From assembly GCA_947579665.1 (NCBI GenBank), contig CANPUZ010000077.1, positions 124,001-188,000 of the forward strand: DNA of 64,000 nt, written 5' to 3'. The translations under genes were made by a program, and so were the position numbers. This DNA is from Sympetrum striolatum. Its lineage: Eukaryota > Arthropoda > Insecta > Odonata > Libellulidae. Below are positions 37,575 to 48,560 of the stretch, piece by piece; position 1 is the stretch's first letter; each line of letters begins with the position of its first letter. The notes under the pieces were generated by a model that searched no databases, had not been told where the DNA came from, and saw nothing but the letters and a program-made list of their open reading frames with translations.

Positions 37575-38580
37575 AGAGAATATTTACATTTACATTTAAA
37601 CCCTGCAATCCGCCAGTGGCGCGTGGCAGGGGGTGTAAGACACCAAAATACCTATCTAATCTGGAGAGCTGTTTGCTTCTCTAATACTACGCGGAAAAAA
37701 TGACCAAAAGTAGCTATCCGTCCTGGCAACTACTTCCCTGTATCGCTTTTTTGTTTTCTCTCGAAGGTCGCGTAGGTATATAACTGGGATGACAATATCT
37801 GTTATCTCCTCCCCGAAATCGGTAGAGATAAATTTATCAAAAAGCTTCCGTCGATATTCACGTCTTCTATCACTAAGAGAGTTCCAACCGAGGGATCCTA
37901 ACATAGCCGAAACACTGCTGTCGAATCTGAAATCTCTCTTGACGAACCTTGCTGCTCTACGTTGAACCATCTCGAGATCGGAAATTAATCCTACTTCATG
38001 AGGATCCCAAACCGCACAGCAATACTCAAGTAGAGGTCGAATTAGGGAAAAGTACGCTATTTCTTTTACTCTCGGTGAACATCCCCTAAGGATTCTGCTG
38101 GCTAACCTTTGCATTCTATTCGCCTTTCCTACTACGCCTCTAATATGCTCTTTGAAGGAAATATCACTGCTGAGCGTAATTCCTAGATATTTATGATGCA
38201 TCACGAGCTCCAAGGGATTTCCTGAAATTCTGTACGGTACGCAGGTAACGTTAGTGGATCGCGTGAAAGTCATGGTAACGCACTTCTTTACATTCAGCTC
38301 GAGCTGCCAATCACTACACCAACCCGAAATCATATTCAGATCGTTCTGCAAACTACCAATGTCATCTTCAGTTACGATCTCCCTATACACAACAGTATCA
38401 TCAGCGAATAACCTAACCTTGCATTTAATATTATCCATAACATCGTTAATATATATTAGGAACAAAATTGGTCCTAATACACTTCCCTGTGGAACACCGG
38501 ATGTGACGCGAACCTCATCAGATAAAATATGTCGTACTACACATTTTAAACCGATGCAAGGAGTAGTTATTGATTCCTCC
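37575..38580 (-). pseudogene. LINE reverse transcriptase fragment (Jockey/CR1-like), 5'-truncated
   Basis: The open frame covers the second half of a non-LTR reverse transcriptase: SGVPQGSVLGPILF, the catalytic FADDTVVY, LNVKKCVTMTF, then HHKYLGITLSSDISFKEHI and a C-terminal domain (YFSLIRPLLEYCCAVWDP, MVQRRAARFVKRDF). It ends at 37656. A 3' UTR follows with a (TAAATG)n-like tail at 37575-37600. The N-terminal finger region and any endonuclease are missing because the frame stops at the (TATC)n tail of the adjoining element near 38585. About 300 codons of uninterrupted frame indicate a fairly recent copy. The enzyme would copy LINE RNA at a nicked target. Confidence 0.88.
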
Positions 38581-38584
38581 GTGA

Positions 38585-38660
38585 AGATAGATAGATAGAT
38601 AAAGGTCTTTATTGTCGGGCGAAATTGAGACTGATTAGTCCCATCTTACATTTAACCCGT
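38585..38660 (-). repeat. LINE-type 3' tail with (TATC)n
   Basis: On the minus strand, ACTAATCAGTCTCAATTTCG is followed by ACAATAAAGACC and TATC repeats. It terminates the unit that contains the palindrome and the 38.9-44.1 kb array, and abuts the next LINE without a gap. Confidence 0.75.
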
Positions 38661-38751
38661 TGCAAAAAAGTGAATAAATAATAAAATAAAAAGACAATGA
38701 TAATCATAATAAAAAAATAAATAAAAAAATGAACATTTGGCGAGTCAAAAC

Positions 38752-38814
38752 AAAAAACAAATTTGTTAAAGTAGTTCAAATGAGCATAAAGAGAAAAGAA
38801 AATATATACAAGTA

Positions 38815-38858
<44 letters not shown>

Positions 38859-38921
38859 TACTTGTATATATTTTCTTTTCTCTTTATGCTCATTTGAACT
38901 ACTTTAACAAATTTGTTTTTT
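38752..38921. repeat. Perfect 170-bp palindrome with (TA)n centre
   Basis: Each arm is 85 bp and runs from AAAAAACAAATTTGTTAAAG through AAGTATGTGCA into a shared TA run at 38821-38852. I found no mismatch between the arms. The reading frame is therefore identical on both strands. A cruciform-prone inverted duplication or an assembly artefact would both give this. Confidence 0.95.
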
Positions 38922-38925
38922 AAAA

Positions 38926-40113
38926 TGTAAATGTAGCTTGTATACTGCAAGCAGATGGACAACACTAATTTCATGTCGGCATCATATCGGGAAGGCCGTC
39001 AAAAGAAAAAAAATGGAATGAAAATATTCTGATTATTCGCTGCAATTTATTTGTCCGGAATCGAACCCGGGTCTTCTTGGTGATACTTACTATGCAGCAC
39101 AATAGAAAATCACCATCTCTAACTATCTGTGAAAATTCAAGCAGAAATATCAACTGCAACTGCATCAAACGACGTCCTACTTTTCCCTTATATTTCTTAT
39201 GAGAGAAATGTTAATGTGGTCTGGCATCGAACCCAGGAATAGTTCGGTCTTCTGAAAACTGTTTTCTTAAACCAGTTTTAACCATACATCTTCCAGCCAA
39301 GCACGAACTTCCTATCATTTCGATAAGTGCATCAAAAAAATAATGAAATACTAACCCTATGTATTTTAAACGGGAGACATATTTACCGCCCGGCATCGAA
39401 CCCGGGTCTTTCTGGTGAAACTTCCAATGCAGCGTAATAGAAGATATTATTCTTTAACTATGTGCGAAAATTCAAGCAGAAATATAGGCTGCAACTGCCT
39501 CAATCGAAGTCTTACTTTTCCCTTATATTCCTTATGAGAGAAATGTTAATGTGCTCTGGCATCGAACCCAGGAATAGTACGGTCTTATGAAACATTTTTT
39601 TCTTAAACCAATCGTTACTTTACACTTTCCGGCTAAGCACGTACTTCCTATTGTTTCGAGAAGTGCATCAAAAAAAATAATGAAAAACCGCTCCCATGTA
39701 TTTTAAAGGGCAGATCTTTGCATCGTCCTAGCATCGAACCCAGGATATTTTTTGTGAAAGTCATTGATTTTTTCAAAAGTCCAAGACCATAAATATAGGC
39801 ACCTTGAGTTTTATTTCTCTACCTATCCGGAAAGTATTTTTTATTTAATCCCGAAAATCACGGCAATGCATTTAAACGGGAAAAATGGGGACTTTGGGGC
39901 CCTCTGGAATCGAACCTATGACACTGAGGATCAAAGTCGCTTTTTTCCTGGGGGTTTAACGTTATGGCCAATACGTCATAAAAATTTCAAGGCAATGACG
40001 CTTGTGGTTTAGCCTGTGAGTTTGTATCCTTATTATATAGCTATATAGCTATATAATAATATACGATAAAATGTATACTCTATGGATACTCTAAAATGGA
40101 TACTCGATAATAC
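38926..40113 (-). repeat. Superunit U1 (a-b-a'-b'-c-d)
   Basis: T-loop motifs lie at 39061, 39227, 39396, 39562, 39734 and 39910. The a-b pair is duplicated relative to U4 and U5. The duplicated order is also seen in the old array at 9.7-10.4 kb. Confidence 0.88.
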
Positions 40114-41260
40114 GAGTAAAATGTAGATTGCATACTTGCAAACAGATCGGCAATACTAATTTCATATCGGCATCATATCGGGACGGTCCTCAAAAGAAAA
40201 AAAAAAAGGATTGAAATTTTTCTTAAAATTCGCTAAAATTTCATCGTCTGGCATCGAACCCGGGTCTTACTTGTGAACTAACTATGCAGCAGAGTAGAAG
40301 ACCACCTTCTGTAACTACGTGTGAAAATTCAAGCAGAAATATTGGCTACAACTGCCTGAAAAGACGTTCTAATTTTCACGAATGTAAATGGCTCTTTGGA
40401 TTCGAACCAAGGACGATCTTGGAAAACTAAAAAAGGTTTCTGAAAGTTATTTATGATTTCTATCTATATGCGGAATTTCAAATTTCTATATTATTGGGAA
40501 AGGTTTCAAAATAATTCCTAAAAATCGGATCAACTTCTAATTGCAGAGACACCTGGTGTCGAACCTAGGACATATTGTAAGCTGTAAATGCAAAGTTTGA
40601 TTTGTAAAGGCCTGTTCTTCTATCACGCAAAGTTTGAATTCGATAGCATGCCGGGAAGTACCTTAATTTTGTTTCCGTTATCTCCGTAAGAAATGCATTG
40701 AGAAGTGCAAATGGCCCCCTGGGATCGAACCAAGGACCATCAGCGAACATTTAAAATTCGATTATGAAATATATTTATGATATCTATCCACGTGCCGAGT
40801 TTCACGTATCCATGTTATCGGGAAAGAATCAAAAAAAAATCTTCAAAATCGCCGCAATGCATTTTAAACGGCCGATTTTTGCCCCAACGTAGCATCGAAC
40901 CATTGACCATATTCGGCGATGTCTTTTTTATTTTCGTTGGATATGCACGGCTTCTAGCGATCCCTCGAATTTCAACTCTCTCCTTTTCCGGGAAGTGCCT
41001 CAAAAAAATTTTCGAAAATCCCTGCCATGTAATCTTATGGGGATAATCGCGACTTTGGGGCCTTCTGGAATCGAACCCATGACACCGAGGTTCAAAGTCG
41101 GCTTTTTCCTGGAGGTTACACGTCATGGCCATAACGTCGTAAAAATTTCAAGTCAACGACGCTTTTGGTTTAGCCTGTGAATTTGTATCCTATCTGGGTA
41201 TCTGGGTATCTGGGTATATATATGAATGAATCCGGAGAAGCATCTATATATAATAGATAC
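40114..41260 (-). repeat. Superunit U2 (a-e-f-g-h-d')
   Basis: T-loop motifs lie at 40254, 40402, 40559, 40725, 40895 and 41071. The d' module contains GGAATCGAACCCATGACACC. The linker has a triplicated TATCTGGG. Confidence 0.88.
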
Positions 41261-42428
41261 GAGTAAAATTTTGCTTGCATACTGCAAGCAGATCGACAAC
41301 ACTATTTTCATATCGGCATCATATCGGGACGGCCATCAAAAGAAAAATATGGATTGAAATTTTTCTTAAAATTCGCTGAAATTCCATCGTCTGGCATCGA
41401 ACCCGGGTCTTTACTGTGAACATACTATGCAGCACAATATAACATCACCATCTCTAACTAAGTGTGAAAATTTAAGCAGAAAAATGGGCTACAACTGCCT
41501 CAAAAGACGTTCTAATTTTCACGAATTTAAATGGCTCTCTGGATTCGAACCAAGGACGATCTTGGAGATCTAAAAAATGTTTCTGAAAGTTATTTATGAT
41601 CTCTATCTATATGCCGAATTTGCAGTTTCTATATTATTGGAAAAGGTTTCAAAATAATTACCAAAAATCAGATCAACTTTTGATTGCAGAGACACCTGGT
41701 GTCGAACCCAAGATCCATTAATAGCTGTAAATGCACTGTTTGTTTTTTATGGATTTGATCTTTCTATATGCAAAGTTTAAAGTCGATATCGTGCCGGGAA
41801 GTACCTAAAATTTGTTTCCTTTATCTCCGTAAGAAATGCATTGAGGAATTTAAATGTCTCTCTGGGATCGGTCCAAGTACCATCAGCGAATATGTAAAAT
41901 TTGATTATGATATATATGTTTATAGTATCTAACCTCATACCGAATTTCAAGTTTCTATGCCATCGGAAAAGGGTCCAAAAAAAATCTTAAAAATCGCCAC
42001 AATGCATTTTAAACGGCCGATTTTTGCCCCAACCTAGCATCGAACCAAGGATAATATTCGTAGATGTCTTTATGGTTTCCTTTAGATATGCACTGCATCT
42101 AGCGATCCCTTGAATTTCAACTCTCTCCTTTTCCGGGAAGTGCCTCAAAACAATTTTCGAAAATCCCTGCCATGTAATCTTATGGGGAAAATCGCGACTT
42201 TGGGGCCTTCTGGAATCGAACCCATGACACCGAGGTTCAATGTCGGCTTTTTCCTGGAGGTTACACGTCATGGCCATAACGTCGTAAAAATTTCAAGTCA
42301 ATAACGCTTTTGGTTTAGCCTGTGAATTTGTATCCTATCTGGGTATCTGGGTATATATATGAATGAATCCGGAGAAGCATCTTTATATAATAGATATGAA
42401 TGAATCCGGAGAAGCATCTATATATAAT

Positions 42429-42520
<92 letters not shown>
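41261..42520 (-). repeat. Superunit U3 (a-e-f-g-h-d')
   Basis: T-loop motifs lie at 41397, 41545, 41702, 41868 (mutated to TCGGTCC), 42040 and 42216. Spacings match U2 to within 2 bp. The linker is duplicated and expanded by the (TA)n run. Confidence 0.88.
42431..42517. repeat. (TA)n microsatellite in the U3 linker
   Basis: An 87-bp pure dinucleotide run, grown from the short TATATATAATAGATATA linker seen in the other superunits. Confidence 0.97.
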
Positions 42521-43368
42521 GAGTAAAATGTAGCTTGCATACTGCAAGCACATCGGCAACACTAATTTCATGTCGGCATCATATCTGGAAGGCCGTCAAA
42601 AGAAAAAAAAAATGGATTGAAAATATTCTGATTATTCGCTGCATTTTATTCGTCCGGCATCGAACCCGGGTCTTCCTGGTGATACTTACTATGCAGCACA
42701 ATAGAGGATCACCATCTCTAACTATCTGTGAAAATTCAAGCAGATATATTATCTGCAACTGCCTCAAACGACGTCCTACTTTTCCCTTATATTTCTTATG
42801 AGAGAAATGTTAAAGTGCTCTGGCATCGAACCCAGGAATAGCTCGGTCTTCTGAAAACTGTTTTCTTAAACCAGTTATAACCATTCATCTTCCAGCCAAG
42901 CACGAACTTCCTATCATTTCGAGAAGTGCATCAAAAAAAATAATGAAAAACAGCTCCCATGTATTTTAAAGGGCAGATCTTTGCCTCGTCCTAGGATCGA
43001 ACCCAGGATATTTTTTGTGAAAGTCATTGATGTTTTCGAAAGTCCAAGACCATAAGTATAGGCACCTTGAGTTTTATTTCTCTACCTATCCGGAAAGTAT
43101 TTTTTAAAAATTCCCGAAAATCACGGCAATGTATTTAAACGGGAAAAATGGGGACTTTGGGGCCCTCTGGAATCGAACCTATGACACTGAGGATAAAAGT
43201 CGCTTTTTTCCTGGGGGTTTCACGTTATGGCCAATACGTCATAAAAATTTCAAGGCAATGACCCTTGTAGTTTAGCCTGTGAATTTGTATCCTATCTATA
43301 TAGCTATATAACTATCTATTATATATAGATGCTTCTCCGGATTCATTTATGTATCCATATATATATAC
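42521..43368 (-). repeat. Superunit U4 (a-b-c-d)
   Basis: T-loop motifs lie at 42660, 42826, 42997 and 43173. The linker at its right end contains GATGCTTCTCCGGATTCATT, the reverse complement of the motif found in the other linkers. Confidence 0.88.
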
Positions 43369-44170
43369 GAGTAAAATGTTGCTTGCATACTGCAAGCAGA
43401 TCGACAACACTAATTTCATGTCGGCATCATATCGGGAAGGCCGTCAAAAGAAAAAAAAATGGATTGAATATATTCTGATTATTCGCTGCAATTTATTCGT
43501 CCGGCATCGAACCCGGGTCTTCCTAGTGATACTTACTATGCAGCACAATAGAAGATCACCATCTCTAACTATCTGTGAAAATTCAAGCAGAAATATTGGC
43601 TGCAACTGCCTCAATCGAAGTCTTACTTTTCCCTTATATTCCTTATGAGAGTAATGTTAATGTGCTCTTGCATCGAACCCAGGAATAGTACGGTCTTATG
43701 AAAATTTTTTTCTTAAACCAATTCTTACCTTACACTTTCCGGCTAAGCACGAACTTCCTATTGTTTCGAGAAGTGCATCAAAAAAAATAATGAAAAACAT
43801 CTCCCATGTATTTTAAAGGGCAGATCTTTGCATCGTCCTAGCATCGAACCCAGGATTTTTTTTGTAAAGGTCATTGATGTTTTCGAAAGTCCAAGACCAT
43901 AAATATAGGCACCTTGAGTTTTATTTCTCTAACTATCCGGAAAGTATTTTTTTTAAATTCCCGAAAATCACGGCAATGCATTTAAACGGGAAAAATCGGG
44001 ACTTTGGGGCCCTCTGGAATCGAACCTATGACACTGAGGATCAAAGTCGCTTTTTTCCTGGGGTTTTCACGTTATGGCCAATACGTCATAAAAATTTCAA
44101 GGCAATGACGCTTGTAGTTTAGCCTGTGAATTTGTATCCTATCTATATAGCTATATAGCTATATAGCTAT
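43369..44170 (-). repeat. Superunit U5 (a-b'-c-d)
   Basis: T-loop motifs lie at 43507, 43673, 43844 and 44020. It is nearest to the LINE RT C-terminus; a linker with GAATGAATCCGGAGAAGCAT leads into the LINE sequence at 44.2 kb. Confidence 0.88.
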
Positions 44171-44329
44171 ATGGCTATATATATAAATGAATCCGGAGAA
44201 GCATCTATATATAATAGATATACATATATCGATACAAGTAAATACAGTCGATATAAAAAGGAATATAACGTTTGAAGGAGAGTAGGGGTGAGAGTGTGCG
44301 AGAACGATAAGGATATGTGGAATAAAAGG

Positions 44330-45130
44330 AAAAAAGAAAAGAAAAAAAAAAGATGTTCAGTGAAGGGAAAAGTTAATCTGGTAAAGTTTATCTGAGTCAG
44401 TGGAGGTTTGATTAAGAAAAAGGAATTGGTAGTAGCGATTCTTGAATGCCAATAGCGAAGGAGAGTTTTGAATATGTGTGGGGAGAGAGTTACAGAGCCT
44501 GCATGCGGAGACATGAAAGGAATTATGGTAAATTTCGTTTCGGTGTTTTGGTATCTGAAGAAGCTGGTTATTTCTAGTCGGAAGACAATGTATGCTGTGC
44601 ATTGTTTGATAGATAGATACTGAGGCAGGTTATTAATTCTTATGGAGAAGATCTGAGTGAGAAGGTGAAGATTTCGTCTTGACTGGAGCTTGAGCCATCC
44701 AAGTTGGTAGTAGTATTTAGAAACATGATCTTTTTTTCTGAGATCACAGATGAATCTAATACAGGAATTCTGCGCTAATTGTAGTTTGTTCTTCAGAGAG
44801 GTCGTTGAATACAGCATCACAATAATCGAAGTGAGGAAAAATAAGAGAGGAGATCAGCTGCTTTCTGAGTTGAAAGGAAAGAAATGTTTTCAGTCGCACG
44901 AGTGAATACAGAGATCCATAGACTGTTTTGCAGATCTTATTAACTTGATCTGCCCAAGAGAGATTTTCGTTGATAACCACTCCGAGATTAATGAGTGATT
45001 TGTTAAGAGGGAGTTAAATGCAGATAACTCTATTCCTTTATTGAAGAAAATCAGGAAACTTCCCGACAGCATCAATAATCCCGTTTTTTTATTCAGACGC
45101 AAAATTAATAGTCGTCGATCCTCTTTCATC
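44330..45130 (-). pseudogene. LINE reverse transcriptase C-terminal fragment
   Basis: On the minus strand a broken frame reads VINENLSWADQVNKICKTVY, RKQLISSLIFPHFDYCDAVF, then after a frameshift near 44760 QLAQNSCIRFICDLRKKDHV and LGWLKLQSRRNLHLL, and after another near 44600 SFHVSACRLCNSLPTHIQNS. These are the thumb and C-terminal blocks of non-LTR reverse transcriptases of the Jockey/CR1/R1 group. The catalytic FADD box is missing and the copy is 5'-truncated near 45130. It differs from the 37.6-38.6 kb LINE. Its 3' end runs directly into superunit U5, so the array could be its 3' untranslated region. Confidence 0.85.
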
Positions 45131-45669
45131 CCAAACTAAACAATAGTTTGCTGAGTTTCCAATTTCTCTGTTCCTTTGAAATCGGAATTACATCTTCATT
45201 TTATCCTCGTATTATCGGCGGCGATACATTCTATATCATTTCGCGTTCGAGTGCTCATATTCATCGAAATTAAAAACATCGAAATGAACAAACATTTTCG
45301 TTCGGAAATGCTTTCACCGCATCAAGGGAGCGTAGCAACTCGTGGGTACGTTGGTCATTTTGGGTGATGACGTTTCGCCAACAGTATTGTCCAATAATCT
45401 TCGTTGATACCAATTTCCGTTTCTGAAGTGTTGTAAATGATGATACGGAGTTTCGTATTTGCAATGTCCTTTAATTTTCTTTGAAAGAGCTTAACAATCG
45501 ATATGTTTATCTGCAAGAATGTGAATACTGCAATTTTGTGAATTAGGCGATCTCGTAAATAAAGTAAAAGGTTTAAATGTTAAAATGTTTGTGTGAATGC
45601 CCGCTAGAACCTCGAGAACGATAATATGCACGGCTATCAGAATTATTAAATTTATTTGGACGGATTATG
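45131..45669. other. Intergenic DNA, nothing recognised
   Basis: No gene or repeat identified upstream of the truncated LINE. Confidence 0.35.
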
Positions 45670-46010
45670 GTCTACTTTTTATGTACTTAATCATCCCCGG
45701 TTCAAATCCAGACAAGAGGAAGCTTTCTCATAAGAAATGCATGTAATCTCGATTCCATCGTTACCATTATTTATTTTGCGAAATTAAATTGCAAAGAATG
45801 TTCGTAGAAAATCGATATTATCACTAAAAGAAAGAAAAATAAATAAAGATTCTAAATTTTTTCCTGGATTATCGTTTACGAATTGAATATACGAGATTTA
45901 ACACGAAATTCGTGGACATTTTTGGAATATTTGACGGGGTAAACAACCAGTCCCCCTGACGACCAACGCGATTGTTGAATCCGAGCTCATGGATTTTTCA
46001 GTTATTCTGG
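45670..46010 (+). repeat. Dispersed repeat family A, copy 5
   Basis: Contains CCCGGTTCAAATCCAGACAA, TTTCTCATAAGAAATGCATG and CAGTCCCCCTGACGACCAAC in family order. The right end reads GATTGTTGAATCCGAGCTC. Confidence 0.8.
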
Positions 46011-46227
46011 GAATTCAGGCTCATTTAAACGTAGGAATCAAGCACTTCACGTAGTCGATTCTAAGACAGACGAAAAGCGTATAGGACAGCCAATTGTAGT
46101 CGTGCGCGATTTTAAATTCGTTCTCATGAAACTGTCTCAATCGGTTGTTCAGTCCAGTTTAAAGAAAATCGGAGCTATGATTATTAAAGTTTGCACAGTA
46201 ACGTTTTAACTCGCACAGTAAACAGCT

Positions 46228-46268
46228 CACCTTTTTTCCTAAGCAAAAGGTTTAGGAAAAAAGTGAAG
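46228..46268. repeat. Short hairpin
   Basis: CTTTTTTCCTAA and TTAGGAAAAAAG are separated by about 9 nt. No linked gene. Confidence 0.6.
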
Positions 46269-46494
46269 GTTTGTTTTTAAAAGCCTCAAGGTAGTTCTCT
46301 CCGAAGTACTTTTTCACGATATCTCTTTCTTTAATATTTATATGACGAGGGTTTGATTTAAGAAGAGACTCAAAAGATTCTCAATCTTGCTCTAATATAG
46401 TCAACAGAAGAAATGGGTTGGTCAAATGCTGAGAGGGGGGTCTGTTAGAGACTAAATAAGGGTAGATTTGAGGGGAAAAACAGAATACAAAGAC

Positions 46495-46925
46495 GTTGTC
46501 TGTAAATTATTCAGCCCGAAGGCCGGTCTCACCCCCTCCGGCATAAGTTAATAAGAGCTTGTGGAAAGGAATGAGGTTTACTAGGCAGGATGAGGAGTGG
46601 GGTAGTTCCTCACTGAGCCAGAATGCTATAAGCGGAACATGTCCACGAAAGTGGAGTACAATGATTCTATGAGTAACACTTGTCATGGCATTCCGTAAAA
46701 AGTGTCATGCAGGAGGAAAACATTTAAGAACAGTTTCAAAGACATTAACAATTTTCTTGGCATTCCCTAAGGAGAGATCAGTGCAATTATTTACTCATAC
46801 CTCGTTAGCTTTCATTTCATCACAGCCATGATCAAGACTGGGACAAAATAAAATGAGAGATACATTTTTCTCTTTCCTGTACCACATGGCAAATTAAAAT
46901 AGTCCATTCATCAGAGTATGGTTGC
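46495..46925 (+). repeat. Dispersed repeat family F, copy 2
   Basis: The longest copy. It includes CCGGCATAAGTTAATAAGAG, GCAGGATGAGGAGTGGGG, CATCACAGCCATGATCAAGA and TTCCTGTACCACATGGCAAA, collinear with 53.1 kb. Confidence 0.8.
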
Positions 46926-47849
46926 AGGAACAAAAGATGTTGATTGAATGAAAAGGGTTGGGGAAAGTTACCAATAAACGAAAGAAAAGGACATTGGACA
47001 AAGATGTTTTGATGAGCTTACCGAAAAGTATACAACTTGTGATGGATTAACTTTGTTAAATGTAAAGCACATATGTTCTATCCTTGCATCTTCATCATAA
47101 TCGTAACTTAATCAGAACATTGAATTTTCAAATTCCTTTATAAATGTACATTTCCGGTGTTACTTTAGGCCTTCTTTATATTTTCGGGTGATTTGAGACA
47201 CTTTATATGCTCGTCAATACCATCATCCCAATCTAAAATTATTACTTATTCGTCTAATGTATCGGTCATGTAGTCTATCAACTCGTGTACGTATAGATTG
47301 CAAATTCTCCGTAGGATAAAACGAAGAATAACGAATAAATTCTCGTTTACCAATTCGTTCAATGATCAGATCGGCTTAAAAAATATTCAAGAAATAAAAA
47401 AGATGAGCGCAATCTCTGTCTGAAAAAGCTCTCCCAGAGCTTCCCAGTTTCCACAAAGACTCTGCAAACTCCTTCATCGCGACATAGAATGACTTTAACC
47501 TTAACTCACCAGTTAACCTTTATACTCACGTACCCAGTTAAGACGAGGTACACTACTCGCGTTCTAAGACCGGTTTTTTTTCGCAAATTTTGTTCAACTT
47601 AGTTCGATTCTAGCCCACCGTGCGCCGCTTCTCAACTGACTCTTCAGATCGAAGTCAGAAATCGCGATAAGCGTTAGGGCTTTCTTACTTATACGGATAG
47701 CGGAGCCACCCCTCGCCATCCGAATTGGTCCGCGACCTAAAGGGTTTATATAAGAAAGGGGAATGTTGTTTGAAGAAGGTTTGGGTTGGAAGACGACTTG
47801 TAGGCTCAATAAACCCCTCAATCGGGAAGCCGGGTTTCTGATCGAGCTA
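46926..47849. other. Intergenic DNA, nothing recognised
   Basis: An open minus-strand frame at 47923-47594 overlaps the foldback below and has no recognisable domain. Confidence 0.3.
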
Positions 47850-47928
47850 ACACAGGGTGCGGATACATAACTTCCTTTTTTCGCATTAAAACGCATATAA
47901 AAAAGGAAGTTATGTGGCCGCACCCTGT
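47850..47928. mobile_element. Small foldback element (hairpin MITE)
   Basis: Arms of about 29 bp, ACAGGGTGCGG then ACATAACTTCCTTTTTT and its inverse, differ at two positions (AT versus CC) around an 18-nt loop. The flanks GAGCTA/TAGCTC suggest a TA-centred target. It has no coding content. Confidence 0.65.
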
Positions 47929-48111
47929 AGCTCTGTCACGGGGACTTCATGATTGAGTGAACATCTTCTTGGGGGGAAGTGTGTCCTGTGGATAGAGGGA
48001 ATAACTCCGTCTCAGTCTTATTTGTGAATGCAGACGTAGATTAAATTCAAGTCGTCGGTCGTTCAATGAGTAAATACACTTAAGTACACACAACTAAAAC
48101 CCATTCTATTC

Positions 48112-48560
48112 TATACGGGGAAATGCATGGATCCAACAATCGCATTGGTCGTCATGGGGACTGGTTGTTTACAACCGCAAAATGCTTGGAATATTATCGC
48201 ATATTTTGTCGAAATGATCAAAATTTCCATTCGGAAAGAATATTCCACCATCAAAATAAGAATATTAATTTGATTTTCGTTCTTTTTGTGCCTGTCTCGA
48301 CTCAACACTACTATTCCTTCTAATTTAAATCTTCGAATGAAATTAAGACTCCAACCGTTAACAGCTAAGTTTACATGTAACCCTTTTGGAAATATATTAC
48401 AGTGATCTTGGTTCGAACCCAGAGAAATTATAGAAAAACGTTTTGACAGAACTTCCTTCCCAGAAAACAGGTACGCAAAGTTTGACACGGATGGGGCAAA
48501 CGGTGTGGACTACAATCGAAGACACACATATATACAAACGCATAGAACTTCTGCTTTGTA
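48112..48560 (-). repeat. Dispersed repeat family A, copy 6
   Basis: Contains GGATCCAACAATCGCATTGG, ATCTTGGTTCGAACCCAGAG and a distal end with AACGGTGTGGACTACAATCG, which adds the outer part missing from some copies. Confidence 0.75.

Larger units (their letters stand above)
38926..44170 (-). repeat. Higher-order repeat array of T-arm/B-box-like modules
   Basis: Five head-to-tail superunits of 0.85-1.26 kb contain 26 modules. Each module carries a TCGAACC-type motif, which on the minus strand reads GGTTCGA inside a short stem, like a tRNA T-arm and Pol III B box. Shared module sequence includes GGGAAGTGCMTCAAAAAAA and AATGYATTTTAAACGG. Superunit starts share TGCATACTGCAAGCAGATCG and CGGCATCATATCGGG; ends share TTTAGCCTGTGAATTTGTAT and GAATGAATCCGGAGAAGCAT. 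Two types alternate: a-b-c-d and a-e-f-g-h-d'. No A box at tRNA distance is evident, so tRNA genes are unlikely. The array sits between a LINE RT C-terminus and a LINE tail on the same strand. Confidence 0.92.

Noticed and set aside
38729..38974. Open frames on both strands with identical tyrosine/isoleucine-rich peptides
   Set aside because: They are produced by the perfect palindrome and its TA centre; the same peptide on both strands is a symmetry effect.
42315..42801. Frames with long Tyr-Ile repeats around 42.4-42.55 kb
   Set aside because: Translation of a pure TA microsatellite.
39040..44040. Cluster of 26 tRNA genes
   Set aside because: Only the T-arm-like part is conserved; there is no A box at tRNA distance, no anticodon arm and no 7-bp acceptor stem in any module examined.
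44167..44360. Phe/Leu-rich membrane-like C-terminus of the LINE frame
   Set aside because: It follows a frameshift; the alternative frame 44602-44357 carries the true RT C-terminal similarity.
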